Assembly (NCBI RefSeq): GCF_002911665.1
Contig: NZ_MTBP01000001.1
Span: forward strand, 2,418,001 to 2,482,000
Direction: 5' to 3'
Length of the DNA: 64,000 nt
Source: Actinomadura rubteroloni
Lineage (GTDB): Bacteria > Actinomycetota > Actinomycetes > Streptosporangiales > Streptosporangiaceae
In this document: positions 1 to 8,655 of the stretch, one piece after another
Layout: every line of letters begins with the position of its first letter
Position numbering within the stretch: position 1 is the first letter of the stretch
Notes under the pieces: generated by a model
Told to the model about the DNA's origin: nothing
The model's database searches: none
The model's input: the letters and a program-made list of their open reading frames with translations, nothing else
Program-made: the position numbers and the translations under genes

Positions 1-249
1 GCGGTCGTGTCGGTGCCCGCCGCCGCCGTCGTGTTCACCGGCATCTACGCGCTCGGCGGCACCACGGACGTGTCGATCGGCAAGGTCGCCGCCGCGATGA
101 TCGGCGTCCATGTCCTCATCGGGATCGGCGAGGCGCTGATCACGGCGCTCACGGTGTCGAGCGTGCTGGCCGTCCGTCCCGACCTGGTCTACGGCGCACG
201 GGGGCTGGCCAAGCCGCTCGAACTGCGCGCCGAGCCCGTGTCCGTCTGA
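1..249 (+). CDS. cbiM: CbiM-family ECF transporter membrane/substrate-capture subunit (C-terminal part)
   Basis: The reading frame is open from the first base, so the gene begins upstream of the window and only about 82 C-terminal residues are visible. They form hydrophobic segments (around VVFTGIYALGG and AAAMIGVHVLIGIGEALITA) followed by a short polar tail starting RPDLVYG, as at the end of CbiM/NikM proteins. CbiM binds and translocates Co2+ or Ni2+ in group-I ECF transporters. The next three genes (PDGLE/CbiN-like protein, CbiQ, CbiO) complete the transporter in canonical order, which is the strongest support. The metal, cobalt or nickel, cannot be told from this fragment. Confidence 0.85.
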   Translation, partial: AVVSVPAAAVVFTGIYALGGTTDVSIGKVAAAMIGVHVLIGIGEALITALTVSSVLAVRPDLVYGARGLAKPLELRAEPVSV

Positions 250-257
250 GAGGGACC

Positions 258-563
258 GTGAAGAACAAGCGCTTCCTGGTCGTCTTCCTGCTGGTGTCGC
301 TCGTGCTGGCCGGGATCGTCAGCCACTACGCCAGCTCCAGCCCGGACGGCCTGGAGAAGGTCGCCGCCGACAAGGGCATCTCCGCCAAGGAGAAGGACCA
401 CTCGCTGAAGGACGCTCCGTTCGCCGACTACGGCGTCAAGGGCGTCGGGAACGGACGGCTGTCGGGCGGCCTCGCCGGGATCGCGGGCGTCGGCGTCGTC
501 CTGCTCGTCGGCGGCGGGGCGTTCTGGCTCCTGCGCCGCCGCGCGCCCGCGCGGGACGCCTAG
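258..563 (+). CDS. cbiN: PDGLE domain (CbiN-like) small subunit of a cobalt/nickel ECF transporter
   Basis: This 101-residue protein has an N-terminal membrane helix (about residues 6-23), the diagnostic PDGLE motif at residues 29-33, a polar periplasmic-type loop and a second helix (about 70-92) ending in an Arg-rich cytoplasmic tail. This is the CbiN/PDGLE family, which pairs with CbiM to make the metal-binding module. The GTG start at 258 follows a GAGAGGGA Shine-Dalgarno-like stretch, 8 bp after the cbiM stop. The stop is immediately followed by the GTG of the next gene, so translation is probably coupled. The CbiN versus NikN label is interchangeable here. Confidence 0.88.
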   Translation: MKNKRFLVVFLLVSLVLAGIVSHYASSSPDGLEKVAADKGISAKEKDHSLKDAPFADYGVKGVGNGRLSGGLAGIAGVGVVLLVGGGAFWLLRRRAPARDA

Positions 564-1328
564 GTGGGCGCCGGGCACGCGCACCGGCTGTACGTGCCGG
601 GGGCGTCGCCCGTCCACCGGCTGCCGCCGCAGTGCAAGATCGTCGCCGTCCTGGCGTTCGTGCTGGCCGTCGTCGCGACGCCGCGCGAGCGCGTGTGGGC
701 GTTCGCGGCGTACGCGGTGCTGCTCGGCGCGGTCGCGGTCACCGCGCGGGTGCCGGTGACGCTCGTCCTGCGCCGCGTCGTCATCGAGGCGCCGTTCGTG
801 GCGTTCGCGTTCCTGCTGCCGTTCGTCGCCGAGGGACACCGCGTCGCCGTCCTCGGGCTGCGGCTCAGCGAGGACGGCCTGTGGGGCGCCTGGAACATCC
901 TCGCCAAGGGCACGCTCGGCGTCGTCGCGTCCCTGCTGCTGGCCGCGACGACCGAACCCCGCGTCCTGCTGCTCGGCGTCGAGCGGCTGCGGATGCCGCG
1001 CCTCATCACCCAGATCGCCGCGTTCATGCTCCGGTACGTGGACGTCGTGACCGCCGAACTCCAGCGGATGCGGGTCGCGCGGGCGGCGCGCGGGTTCCAG
1101 GCCCGGGACCTGCGCGCCACCCGCGTCCTCGCCCGGTCGCTCGGCGCGCTGTTCCTGCGGTCCTACGAGCGGGGCGAGCGCGTCCACCTCGCGATGCTCA
1201 GCCGGGGGTACTCGGGCCAGATGCCCGTCCTCGCGGACGTGGGCGCGACGCGGGCGCAGTGGACGGCCGCCGCCGCGCTGCCCCTGGCCGCCGCCCTGGT
1301 CGCGGCGGCTGCTTGGATCGTGGCATGA
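564..1328 (+). CDS. cbiQ: CbiQ-type ECF transporter T component
   Basis: A 254-residue multi-spanning membrane protein. Two Ala/Ser-Arg-Gly coupling-helix motifs (in RVARAARGFQ and AMLSRGYSG, in the C-terminal half) are the hallmark by which EcfT/CbiQ proteins dock on the ATPases. It starts with GTG directly abutting the stop of the PDGLE gene. Its TGA overlaps the ATG of the ATPase gene in an ATGA junction, so all genes are in one operon. It transmits ATP-driven motion to the CbiM/CbiN metal-binding unit. Confidence 0.92.
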   Translation: MGAGHAHRLYVPGASPVHRLPPQCKIVAVLAFVLAVVATPRERVWAFAAYAVLLGAVAVTARVPVTLVLRRVVIEAPFVAFAFLLPFVAEGHRVAVLGLRLSEDGLWGAWNILAKGTLGVVASLLLAATTEPRVLLLGVERLRMPRLITQIAAFMLRYVDVVTAELQRMRVARAARGFQARDLRATRVLARSLGALFLRSYERGERVHLAMLSRGYSGQMPVLADVGATRAQWTAAAALPLAAALVAAAAWIVA

Positions 1329-2080
1329 CCCCGTCCCTGAAGGTGAGCGGCCTCGCCTACGCCTATCCCGACGGCACCCAGGCGCTCTACGGCGTGGACG
1401 TCGTGATCGGGCGGGGCGAGCGGGTCGCGCTGCTCGGGCCGAACGGGGCGGGGAAGACGACGCTCGTCCTGCACCTCAACGGGATCCTGCACGGCGGGCT
1501 CGGCACCGTCGAGGTCGGCGGGCTGCGCGTGGACGCCGGGGACAAGAAGGCGCTGCGCGAGATCCGGCGCCGCGTCGGGATCGTCTTCCAGGACCCCGAC
1601 GACCAGCTCTTCATGCCGACCGTGCGCGAGGACGTCGCGTTCGGCCCCGCCAACCTCGGCGTCCGGGGCGACGCGCTGGACCGGTGCGTCACGGCGGCGC
1701 TGGAGCGGGTCGGGATGGCGCACGTCGCCGACCGTCCGCCGCAGCACCTCAGCTTCGGGCAGCGCCGCCGCGTCGCGGTCGCGACCGTGCTGGCGATGGA
1801 ACCGGAGATCCTCGTGCTGGACGAGCCGTCCTCCAACCTGGACCCGGCGGGCCGCCGCGAGCTGGCCGAGATCCTGCTGAGCCTGGATGTGACCGTTCTC
1901 ATGGTGACCCACGACCTGCCGTACGCGGCCGAGCTGTGCCCGCGCTCGCTGGTGCTGTCCGGCGGAGTGATCGCGGCGGACGCCCCGACGTCCGAACTGC
2001 TCGCCGACGACGCGCTGCTGCGCGCGCACCGGCTGGAGCTGCCGTTCGGGTTCGATCCTTCGGCGGTCCGGGCGCGCTAG
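1325..2080 (+). CDS. cbiO: CbiO-type ABC ATPase of the cobalt/nickel ECF transporter
   Basis: A 251-residue ABC ATPase with Walker A GPNGAGKT, Q-loop FQDPDDQLF (the DPDDQ form typical of ECF ATPases), signature LSFGQRRRVA, Walker B ILVLDEPSS and H-loop VTHDLP. The signature has Phe where LSGGQ has its first Gly, a common CbiO variant. The ATG at 1325 overlaps the cbiQ stop. It hydrolyses ATP on the cytoplasmic face to drive metal uptake. It is the last gene of the cbiMNQO-like operon; an 86-bp gap separates it from the next gene. Confidence 0.94.
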   Translation: MTPSLKVSGLAYAYPDGTQALYGVDVVIGRGERVALLGPNGAGKTTLVLHLNGILHGGLGTVEVGGLRVDAGDKKALREIRRRVGIVFQDPDDQLFMPTVREDVAFGPANLGVRGDALDRCVTAALERVGMAHVADRPPQHLSFGQRRRVAVATVLAMEPEILVLDEPSSNLDPAGRRELAEILLSLDVTVLMVTHDLPYAAELCPRSLVLSGGVIAADAPTSELLADDALLRAHRLELPFGFDPSAVRAR

Positions 2081-2166
2081 CGGGTTCCGCTTGCTCCGGC
2101 ACGCGGCGTTCGCAAGACTTACCCCTGGTAATCGGTAACGGTTTTCATTCCATCAGGGGGCACCTC

Positions 2167-3102
2167 ATGAAGATCGCGTTCGTCGGCAAGGGCGGCAGCG
2201 GCAAGACCACCCTGTCCTCGCTGTTCATCCGGCGGCTCGCCGCGCTCGGCCGGCCCGTCGTCGCCGTGGACGCCGACATCAACCAGCACCTCGGCGTCGC
2301 GCTCGGCCTCGACGACGATCGCGCCGCCAAGATCCCCGCGCTCGGCGACCACCTGCCCGAGATCAAGGACTGGCTGCGCGGCGCCAACCCGCGCGTCGCG
2401 TCCGCCGCCGCGATGGTCAAGACGACGCCGCCCGGCACCGGCTCGCGGCTGCTGCGGCTGCGCGGCGACGACCCCGTCCACGCGCTCGGGCAGGACGTGG
2501 ACGGCGTCACGCTCCTCGCCACCGGCCCGTTCAACGACGACGACCTCGGCGTCGCGTGCTACCACTCCAAGACCGGCGCGGTCGAGCTGTACCTGAACCA
2601 CCTCGTGGACGGCGCCGGCGAGTACGTCGTCGTGGACATGACGGCGGGCGCCGACACGTTCGCGTCCGGCCTGTTCACGCGCTTCGACCTGATGTTCCTG
2701 GTCGCCGAGCCCACCCGCAAGGGCGTCGGCGTCTACCGGCAGTACGTCGAGTACGCGCGGGACTACGACGTCGCCATCGCCGTCGTCGGCAACAAGGTCC
2801 AGAACGACGAGGACGTCGCGTACCTGCGCGCCAACACCGGCGACGACCTGCTGACCTGGGTCGGGCAGTCGGCCGCCGTCCGCGCGTTCGAGCAGGGCCG
2901 CGCCGGGATCGCCCTGGAGGACGCCAACACCGCCGCGCTCGACGCGATGCTCACCGCCGTGGACGCGCGCGGCAAGGACTGGGACGGGTACCTGCGCCAG
3001 GCCGTCCAGTTCCACCTGAAGAACGCCGAAAGCTGGGCGAACCGGGCGGTCGGCGCGGACCTGGCCGAGCAGGTCGACCCGGAGTTCCGCTACCCGGTCT
3101 GA
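2167..3102 (+). CDS. CooC/MinD-family P-loop ATPase
   Basis: This 311-residue protein opens with the deviant Walker A GKGGSGKTT (residues 7-15) and has a VDADIN element shortly after, as in CooC-type ATPases of the NifH/MinD class that help insert nickel into CO dehydrogenase or related enzymes. A VVVDMTAGAD segment lies where a Walker B/DMEAG-like motif is expected. The ATG at 2167 follows an AGGGGG Shine-Dalgarno. It lies directly downstream of a Co/Ni ECF transporter, which fits a metal-centre maturation role, but no target enzyme is in the window. The substrate remains inferred. Confidence 0.75.
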   Translation: MKIAFVGKGGSGKTTLSSLFIRRLAALGRPVVAVDADINQHLGVALGLDDDRAAKIPALGDHLPEIKDWLRGANPRVASAAAMVKTTPPGTGSRLLRLRGDDPVHALGQDVDGVTLLATGPFNDDDLGVACYHSKTGAVELYLNHLVDGAGEYVVVDMTAGADTFASGLFTRFDLMFLVAEPTRKGVGVYRQYVEYARDYDVAIAVVGNKVQNDEDVAYLRANTGDDLLTWVGQSAAVRAFEQGRAGIALEDANTAALDAMLTAVDARGKDWDGYLRQAVQFHLKNAESWANRAVGADLAEQVDPEFRYPV

Positions 3103-3158
3103 ACCGTGATCCGGGCACCCCTGTCGGCGGGGCGGACGCGGGGTTACGCTTCCCGGCC

Positions 3159-3917
3159 ATGACGTTCCGGCCCCCGGCTCCCGCTCCCGCGCCCGGCCCC
3201 GCCGCGCCGCGCGCGTTCCTCATCGGGCTCGCGGCGGTGCTGCCGCTTCTCGTGTTCTGCGTCCTGTTCGGCAACCCGTGGTTCCGCGACTGGTGGTTCC
3301 GCCAGCACGTCCTCGGCAACGGCTACCTCCAGCCGATCCGGCTCGTGTCGTTCCTCGACTGGGGGTTCGCGCGCGGCTACCAGCCGCCCATGGGCTACGT
3401 CGTCATCGACCTCTTCGGGACGCTCGTCGCGCTCGGCCTCACCGTCCTGCTGGCCGCGCTCGCCGGGCGGACGGTGGACCCGCGCCGGGGCGCGTTCGGC
3501 GCGCTCGCGTCGGGCTGGTGGGCGGCGCTCGTCGCGTGCGGCGCCGGCGGATTCGTCAAGGGACTCGCGACGTTCCAGTACGACGACATGCCGGCGCCCG
3601 CGCGGCTCCTGTGGAGCACCACCGAGGCGGGGCTGGCGTTCGGGTTCGTCTACGGCTGGCTCGGCGGCCTCGCCGCGCTGCTGGCGTTCCTGGTCGGCCG
3701 GGGCCGGACGCCGCGCGCCCCGGTCCATCCGTACGCGCCGCCCGCCGCGCCGTACGCGCCGCCCGCCGCCCCGCCCGCCGCGCCGCCCGCCGCGCCGCCC
3801 GCCGCGCCGCCCGGGTGGGGCGGCCCGGGGACGCCGCCGCCGTACCCGCAGCCGGGCTGGGGCGGCCCGCAGCCGCCGCCCGCGCCGCGCGGGGACGGCC
3901 CGCCGCCGCCCGCCTGA
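3159..3917 (+). CDS. Membrane protein with proline-rich C-terminal tail, function unknown
   Basis: A 252-residue protein with a Pro/Ala-rich N-terminus, about four hydrophobic segments (around residues 20-38, 80-105, 112-130, 150-172) and an 80-residue C-terminal tail of APPAAP-type and PGWGGP-type repeats. I do not recognise a catalytic family. The tail is typical of actinobacterial cell-envelope proteins. A TACGCT -10-like hexamer ends 8 nt before the ATG, suggesting a leaderless or near-leaderless transcript. The gene stands alone between the CooC-like ATPase and rpiB. Confidence 0.7.
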   Translation: MTFRPPAPAPAPGPAAPRAFLIGLAAVLPLLVFCVLFGNPWFRDWWFRQHVLGNGYLQPIRLVSFLDWGFARGYQPPMGYVVIDLFGTLVALGLTVLLAALAGRTVDPRRGAFGALASGWWAALVACGAGGFVKGLATFQYDDMPAPARLLWSTTEAGLAFGFVYGWLGGLAALLAFLVGRGRTPRAPVHPYAPPAAPYAPPAAPPAAPPAAPPAAPPGWGGPGTPPPYPQPGWGGPQPPPAPRGDGPPPPA

Positions 3918-3960
3918 CCCGGGGACGGCCCGCGCCGGGCCGCCTGCGACAATCTCCCGC

Positions 3961-4434
3961 ATGCGCGTGTATCTGGGATGCGACCATGCCGGCTTCGAGC
4001 TGAAGGAGCACCTGCTCGCCTGGCTCAAGGCCAACGGGCACGACGCCGTGGACTGCGGCGCCCTCGCCTACGACGCGGTGGACGACTACCCGCCGTTCGT
4101 GCTGCGCGCCGCCGAGCGGGTCGCCGCCGAGCCGGGCGCGCTCGGGATCGTCATCGGCGGCTCGGGCAACGGCGAGGCCATCGCCGCCAACAAGGTCAAG
4201 GGCATCCGGGCCGCGCTGGTGTGGAGCGACGCGACCGCGACCCTCGCGCGCGAGCACAACGACGCCAACGTCATCAGCCTCGGCGCCCGCCAGCACGACC
4301 TCGGCACGGCCACCCGGTTCGTGGAGCTGTTCCTCGGCACCGCCTACTCCGACGAGCCGCGCCACACGCGCCGGATCACGATGCTCGCCGAGTACGAGGA
4401 GACGGGCGAACTCCCGCCGCTGCCCGGTAACTGA
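3961..4434 (+). CDS. rpiB: Ribose-5-phosphate isomerase B
   Basis: A 157-residue RpiB/LacAB-family protein with the N-terminal GCDHAGFELKE phosphate/substrate-binding motif, the central IVIGGSGNGEAIAANKVKG motif and the EHNDANVISLG motif. It has SGNGE where the enterobacterial enzyme carries a catalytic Cys, the actinobacterial arrangement in which Glu is thought to act as base. It interconverts ribose-5-phosphate and ribulose-5-phosphate in the pentose phosphate pathway, in the cytosol. A GACAAT hexamer ends exactly 7 nt before the ATG, so the mRNA is probably leaderless. Confidence 0.95.
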   Translation: MRVYLGCDHAGFELKEHLLAWLKANGHDAVDCGALAYDAVDDYPPFVLRAAERVAAEPGALGIVIGGSGNGEAIAANKVKGIRAALVWSDATATLAREHNDANVISLGARQHDLGTATRFVELFLGTAYSDEPRHTRRITMLAEYEETGELPPLPGN

Positions 4435-4629
4435 CCGTCACGGCGCGTGACCGCCGTGCGGGCCGCCCGAGGTGATCCTGATCATGGACGGCCCCGCCCG
4501 GCCGGGCGATCCGGCAGGTCACGGGTCCCATGACGGGCGTGCGCGCATGATGACCGTTCCGTCACGGACGGTCATCGGTGCCGTGGAACCCCACCGTACG
4601 GGCCGGATGCTCGGTATCGTCTGCACGTC

Positions 4630-5796
4630 ATGCTGCAACGACTGGTGCGCCACCTGCCGCTCCGGATCCGCACGCTCCTGCGCCGGGTCCCGCTACTGGT
4701 GCGCCTCTACCGGTGGACGCGCCAGGGCAAGCTGACGCGCGAACGGTACGTCTTCGTGGCGCTGGCGTTCCTGGTGCTGGCGGTCGGGCTCGGCGGCGAC
4801 TCGCAGGAGCGGGCGGCGTCCGGCGCGCTGGTGCTGATCGTCCTCGGCGGCGGGCTGCTGCTGAAGATCCGGACGGTCGTCGCGCTGCTCGGCGTCGTCG
4901 CGGCGGTGATCGCCTACAACGCCTACGACGCGTGGGACGACGGCCGGGGCCTCGGCCTCGGCGTCATCGCGACGCTCTCGATCACGGCGCTGCTCGCGCT
5001 GACGCTGGCGCGCACCCGCCAGCAGCTCGGCGTGCAGGGCCTGCGCGGCGACTCGATGCTGCTGGAGCTGCGCGACCGGTTGCGGCGGCAGGGCGAGATG
5101 CCGCGCCTCCCGGCGGGCTGGGACGCGCAGGTCGTGCTGCTCCAGGCGGGCGGCTCGTCGTTCGGCGGCGACTTCGTCGTGTCGGCGCGCGACGGCGACC
5201 GGCTGGAGGTCGCGCTGGTGGACGTGTCCGGCAAGGGCACCGACGCGGGGACGCGGGCGCTCATGCTGTCGGGCGCGTTCGGCGGTCTTCTTGGATCGGT
5301 CCAGCCGGAGGGCTTCCTTCCCGCCTGCAACCGCTACCTGCACCGTCAGGGCTGGGACGAGGGCTTCGTCACGGCCGTCCACGTGGAGATCGACCTGTCC
5401 ACCGGGGCGTACACCGTCGAGTCGGCGGGGCACCCGCCGGCGGTGCAGTTCGACGCCAGCAGCGGCGAGTGGCAGGTCAGCCCGGCCAAGGGCGTCGTGC
5501 TCGGCGTGGTGCCGGAGATGGACTGCGTCCCCGACCACGGCACGCTGATGCCCGGCGACGCCCTGCTCCTCTACACCGACGGGCTCGTCGAGTCGCCCGG
5601 CAGCGACCTGGACGCGGGCATCGAGCACCTGCTCGGCCAGGCCGAGCGCCTGGTGCCCGAGGGGTTCGCGCGGGGCGCCAGGGAACTCGTCGAGACGGTG
5701 GCGGCGGCGCGCGACGACGACTGCGCGCTCGTCGTGATCTGGCGCACGTGGCCGCCGTCGCCCGCCGCCGGGAAACAAGGGCATCTGGAAACGTGA
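4630..5796 (+). CDS. Membrane-anchored SpoIIE-type PP2C phosphatase
   Basis: A 388-residue protein with about four transmembrane helices in the first 145 residues and a C-terminal SpoIIE/RsbU phosphatase domain. Phosphatase motifs include GGDFV, VALVDVSGKGTDA (Mn-binding Asp), ESAGHPPAV and LLLYTDGLVESP, ending DDDCALVVI. Such proteins dephosphorylate anti-anti-sigma factors (SpoIIAA/RsbV type), releasing alternative sigma factors. No sigma or anti-sigma gene adjoins it; the nearest RsbW-like kinase is 45 kb away (49710-50309). A TATCGT hexamer lies 9 nt before the ATG. Confidence 0.9.
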   Translation: MLQRLVRHLPLRIRTLLRRVPLLVRLYRWTRQGKLTRERYVFVALAFLVLAVGLGGDSQERAASGALVLIVLGGGLLLKIRTVVALLGVVAAVIAYNAYDAWDDGRGLGLGVIATLSITALLALTLARTRQQLGVQGLRGDSMLLELRDRLRRQGEMPRLPAGWDAQVVLLQAGGSSFGGDFVVSARDGDRLEVALVDVSGKGTDAGTRALMLSGAFGGLLGSVQPEGFLPACNRYLHRQGWDEGFVTAVHVEIDLSTGAYTVESAGHPPAVQFDASSGEWQVSPAKGVVLGVVPEMDCVPDHGTLMPGDALLLYTDGLVESPGSDLDAGIEHLLGQAERLVPEGFARGARELVETVAAARDDDCALVVIWRTWPPSPAAGKQGHLET

Positions 5797-6032
5797 ACGT
5801 CATCTCGATGTTTCCGTCTGTGAACAACGGTCCGGCAGAGTAGTCATCAGTTCGGCAACCGCCCCGGACTCGTCGGATCCTCCTCGGCGCGCGAGGCTCC
5901 CGGGCGGTTGGCGGCACCGAAGGAGATGCCCGCGCGAACGGCACCCCAGGGGTGGGAGGCGCCGTCCGCGCGGGCATCGGCCGTCCCATATCCCGATATA
6001 GCCGATTGACTTGGTAGGGATATTGCCCTTCA

Positions 6033-6563
6033 ATGGGGGACGTGAGCTTCCTGGTCATCATCGGCAACCCCCGTCCGCACTCGCGCACCGCCACGGCCGC
6101 CGTCGCGGCGGCGCGCGCGGTCGCGGACGCGGCGGGCCTGTCCTCCGCCCCCGAGACCATCGACCTGTCGGACCTGGCCCCGCGGCTCCTGGCCGCCGAC
6201 CCCGGTCCGGACGTCGCCGCCGCGCTGGAGCGCGTCGCGGCGGCGGACGTCCTGCTCATCGCCAGCCCCACCTACAAGGGCACCTACACCGGACTGCTGA
6301 AGTCCTTCCTGGACCGGCTGCCCGGCGGCGCGCTGACCGGCAAGGTCGCGCTGCCGCTGCTGGTCCTCGGTGCCCCGCAGCACGCACTGGCCGTCGAAGT
6401 CCATCTGCGGCCCCTGCTCGTCGAGCTGGGCGCGACCGTCCCGACCCCGGGGCTCGCGCTGCTCGAATCCGACCTCGACCGGCTCGACTCCGTCACGGCG
6501 GAGTGGGCCGGACGGGTGGCCTCCGCAGCGCGGGGCGCTCTGCGCGCGGAGGCGTCCCGGTGA
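6033..6563 (+). CDS. NADPH-dependent FMN reductase (SsuE/MsuE-like)
   Basis: A 176-residue flavodoxin-fold protein. The N-terminal GNPRPHSRTATA loop binds the FMN phosphate, and the ASPTYKGTYTGLLKSFLDR motif is the family's flavin-contacting segment. It would supply reduced FMN to a partner monooxygenase. Its stop overlaps the GTG of a second flavin-handling gene by 4 bp, so the two are translationally coupled. The upstream region carries a 7-bp inverted repeat (ATATCCC at 5988-5994 and GGGATAT at 6017-6023) that could be an operator. Confidence 0.88.
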   Translation: MGDVSFLVIIGNPRPHSRTATAAVAAARAVADAAGLSSAPETIDLSDLAPRLLAADPGPDVAAALERVAAADVLLIASPTYKGTYTGLLKSFLDRLPGGALTGKVALPLLVLGAPQHALAVEVHLRPLLVELGATVPTPGLALLESDLDRLDSVTAEWAGRVASAARGALRAEASR

Positions 6564-7087
6564 CCGGGACGGCGACGGCACGGCCCGTCCCGGTCACCGG
6601 GGACTCCTTCCGCGACGCGCTCGCGCGGCACGCCGCCGGCGTGGTGGTGGTCACCGCCCGCCCCGACGGGGCCACGCCCGAAGGGCTGACCGCGACGTCC
6701 TTCACGTCCGTCAGCCTCGACCCGCCGCTCGTGTCGTTCTACGTCGCGGGGTCGTCCACGACGTTCCCGCGCCTGCGCCGGGCGGCGACGTTCGCCGTCA
6801 ACGTGCTCCGGCACGACCAGGCCGACCTCGCGGCGCGGTTCGCCAGCCGCGACGTGGACCGGTTCGCCGAACCGACGCGGTGGCGGCCCGGCCCGCAGGG
6901 CGAACCGCTGCTGGACGGCGTCGCGGTGCGGCTGCGCTGCGCCTGGCACAGCGTCCGGGAGATCGGCGACCACCTGCTCGTCGTCGGGCACGTCACCGGC
7001 GTCGAACTCGGCGCCGACGACGACCTGCCGCTCCTCTACCACCGGGGACGGTTCGGACGGTTCACGGCGCACCGGCGGCACCGCTAG
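6560..7087 (+). CDS. Flavin reductase-like domain protein (split-barrel FMN binding)
   Basis: A 175-residue protein of the flavin reductase-like family: FRDALARHAAGVVVVTAR at the N-terminus, GLTATSFTSVSLDPPLVSFYV in the FMN-binding strand-loop, FAVNVL in the core and HLLVVGHVTGVE before the C-terminal YHRGRFG motif. Proteins of this type reduce FMN or FAD with NAD(P)H for two-component monooxygenases. The GTG start overlaps the preceding FMN reductase stop. Two flavin reductases in one operon without an obvious monooxygenase is a little unusual; the partner may be encoded elsewhere. Confidence 0.88.
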   Translation: MTGTATARPVPVTGDSFRDALARHAAGVVVVTARPDGATPEGLTATSFTSVSLDPPLVSFYVAGSSTTFPRLRRAATFAVNVLRHDQADLAARFASRDVDRFAEPTRWRPGPQGEPLLDGVAVRLRCAWHSVREIGDHLLVVGHVTGVELGADDDLPLLYHRGRFGRFTAHRRHR

Positions 7088-7197
7088 AGGTTTCCGCCCG
7101 GCGGCCACCGGAAAGATCTTGAAGACCGGTCGCAGGCCCCCCGGCGACGGTCGCGCGGACGAGCGCCCGCGCGGGTCCGAGCGGGGAGGCGGCGAGG

Positions 7198-8601
7198 ATG
7201 CCCGAGCGCGGGCGGTGGCGGCGGCCGTCGCGGTGGTCGCTGGGGCCCCGCGTGACCGCCGTCGCGACCGGCGTCTTCCTGATGTTCGGGGTCGTCGGCG
7301 CCATCCTGTTCTTCGTCGTGCTCAAGCAGGTCGTGTTCACCAGCCTGCGCCACCAGGGGGACCGCGCCGTCCGGGAGGTCGTCGCCGAGGCGCAGTCGGC
7401 CGGATCTCCCGTCCTGCGGTCCCGCCAGCTCGGCTTCTCGCTGCTCCAGATCGTGGACGAGCGGGGACGCGTCGTCGCGGCGAGCGCCCAGGCCGCCGGA
7501 CGTCCGGCACTGACGACGGCACGGCCCTCCACGCCGGGCGGGCACGTCCACAAGGTCGTGCACATCCCCGGCTACGACCACCGCGTGTACGTCGTCGGCG
7601 CGTGGACGCACGACGCCGCGGGACGGCCCCAGATGGTCTACGCTGGGCTGCCCGTCCCGGTGCTCGACCTGGTGCGGAAGGTCATCGCGGTCGAGATCCC
7701 GCTCTCGGTGCCGGTGATGGCGGTGTTCAACGGCTGGATGGTCTGGTACTCCGTGCACCGCGCGGTGCGCCCGGTGGGACGGATGCAGCGGGAGCTGGCC
7801 GCGATCACCGGCGGACGGGAGGAGCGGCTGGTGACCGTCCCCGACACCGAGGACGAGGTCGCCGAACTCGCCACGTCCATCAACGTCACGCTGCACCGCC
7901 TGCACCGGGTGCTGGAACGCCAGCGCGGCTTCGTCGCCGACATCTCCCACGAGCTGCGCAACCCGCTCACCGGCCTCCAGGCCCAGCTCGAAGTGGCGCT
8001 GGAGAGCCCCGAGGACGAGGACTGGCCCGGCGTCGCGCGGGCGACGCTCGCCGACGCCGACCGGCTCCAGCAGCTCGTCTCGGACCTGCTGATCATGGCG
8101 AAGCTGGACGCGGGCGTCCCGCTGGACCGCGAGGACCTGGAACTCGGCGCGTTCGCGCGGGAGGAGGCGACGCGGCGCAGGCGGCGGGTGCCGGTCGAGG
8201 TGGACCCCGGCGACGGCGTCCACGTGCACGGGTCGCGGCACGCGCTCGCGCGCATCCTCAACAACCTGCTGGACAACGCGGCCCGGCACGCGGCGGAGCG
8301 GATCGAGATCCGCGTGCGGGCCGAGGGCGGCGAGGCGGTGCTGACCGTCCGCGACGACGGCGCGGGCATCGCCCCCGAGGACCGCGAGCGCGTGTTCCAG
8401 CGGTTCCAGCGGCTCGCCGAGAGCCGGCGGCGCGACAAGACCGGCAGCGGACTCGGGCTGCCGATCTCGCGGGAGATCGCTTCGGCGCACGGCGGGACGC
8501 TCGTCGTGACCGGCGACGGCCTGCCGTCGGAGTCGGGGGACGGACGCGGCGCGGCGCTGGAGCTGCGGATCCCGCTGGCGGACACCCGCCGCGCGGACTG
8601 A
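7198..8601 (+). CDS. Orphan membrane sensor histidine kinase (EnvZ/OmpR class)
   Basis: A 467-residue kinase with two membrane helices (about residues 18-45 and 160-180) flanking an extracytoplasmic sensor region, a HAMP linker (AVRPVGRMQRELAAITGG), a HisKA domain with FVADISHELRNPLTG carrying the phospho-His, and a HATPase domain with N-box NNLLDNAARHA, DDGAGI and GSGLGLPI. It is intact, but no response regulator gene adjoins it. The downstream gene encodes an unrelated carboxyltransferase. Its signal is unknown. Confidence 0.93.
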   Translation: MPERGRWRRPSRWSLGPRVTAVATGVFLMFGVVGAILFFVVLKQVVFTSLRHQGDRAVREVVAEAQSAGSPVLRSRQLGFSLLQIVDERGRVVAASAQAAGRPALTTARPSTPGGHVHKVVHIPGYDHRVYVVGAWTHDAAGRPQMVYAGLPVPVLDLVRKVIAVEIPLSVPVMAVFNGWMVWYSVHRAVRPVGRMQRELAAITGGREERLVTVPDTEDEVAELATSINVTLHRLHRVLERQRGFVADISHELRNPLTGLQAQLEVALESPEDEDWPGVARATLADADRLQQLVSDLLIMAKLDAGVPLDREDLELGAFAREEATRRRRRVPVEVDPGDGVHVHGSRHALARILNNLLDNAARHAAERIEIRVRAEGGEAVLTVRDDGAGIAPEDRERVFQRFQRLAESRRRDKTGSGLGLPISREIASAHGGTLVVTGDGLPSESGDGRGAALELRIPLADTRRAD

Positions 8602-8655
8602 ACGCACGGTCCGCCTATGCTCGGCGCACTGTCCCGGCGCCGAGGGGAGCCCGCG

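Noticed and set aside
2130..2155. Possible Zur or Fur-type box before the CooC-like gene
   Set aside because: Only one half (TTTTCATT) resembles the consensus; symmetry is poor, so it is not listed as a site.
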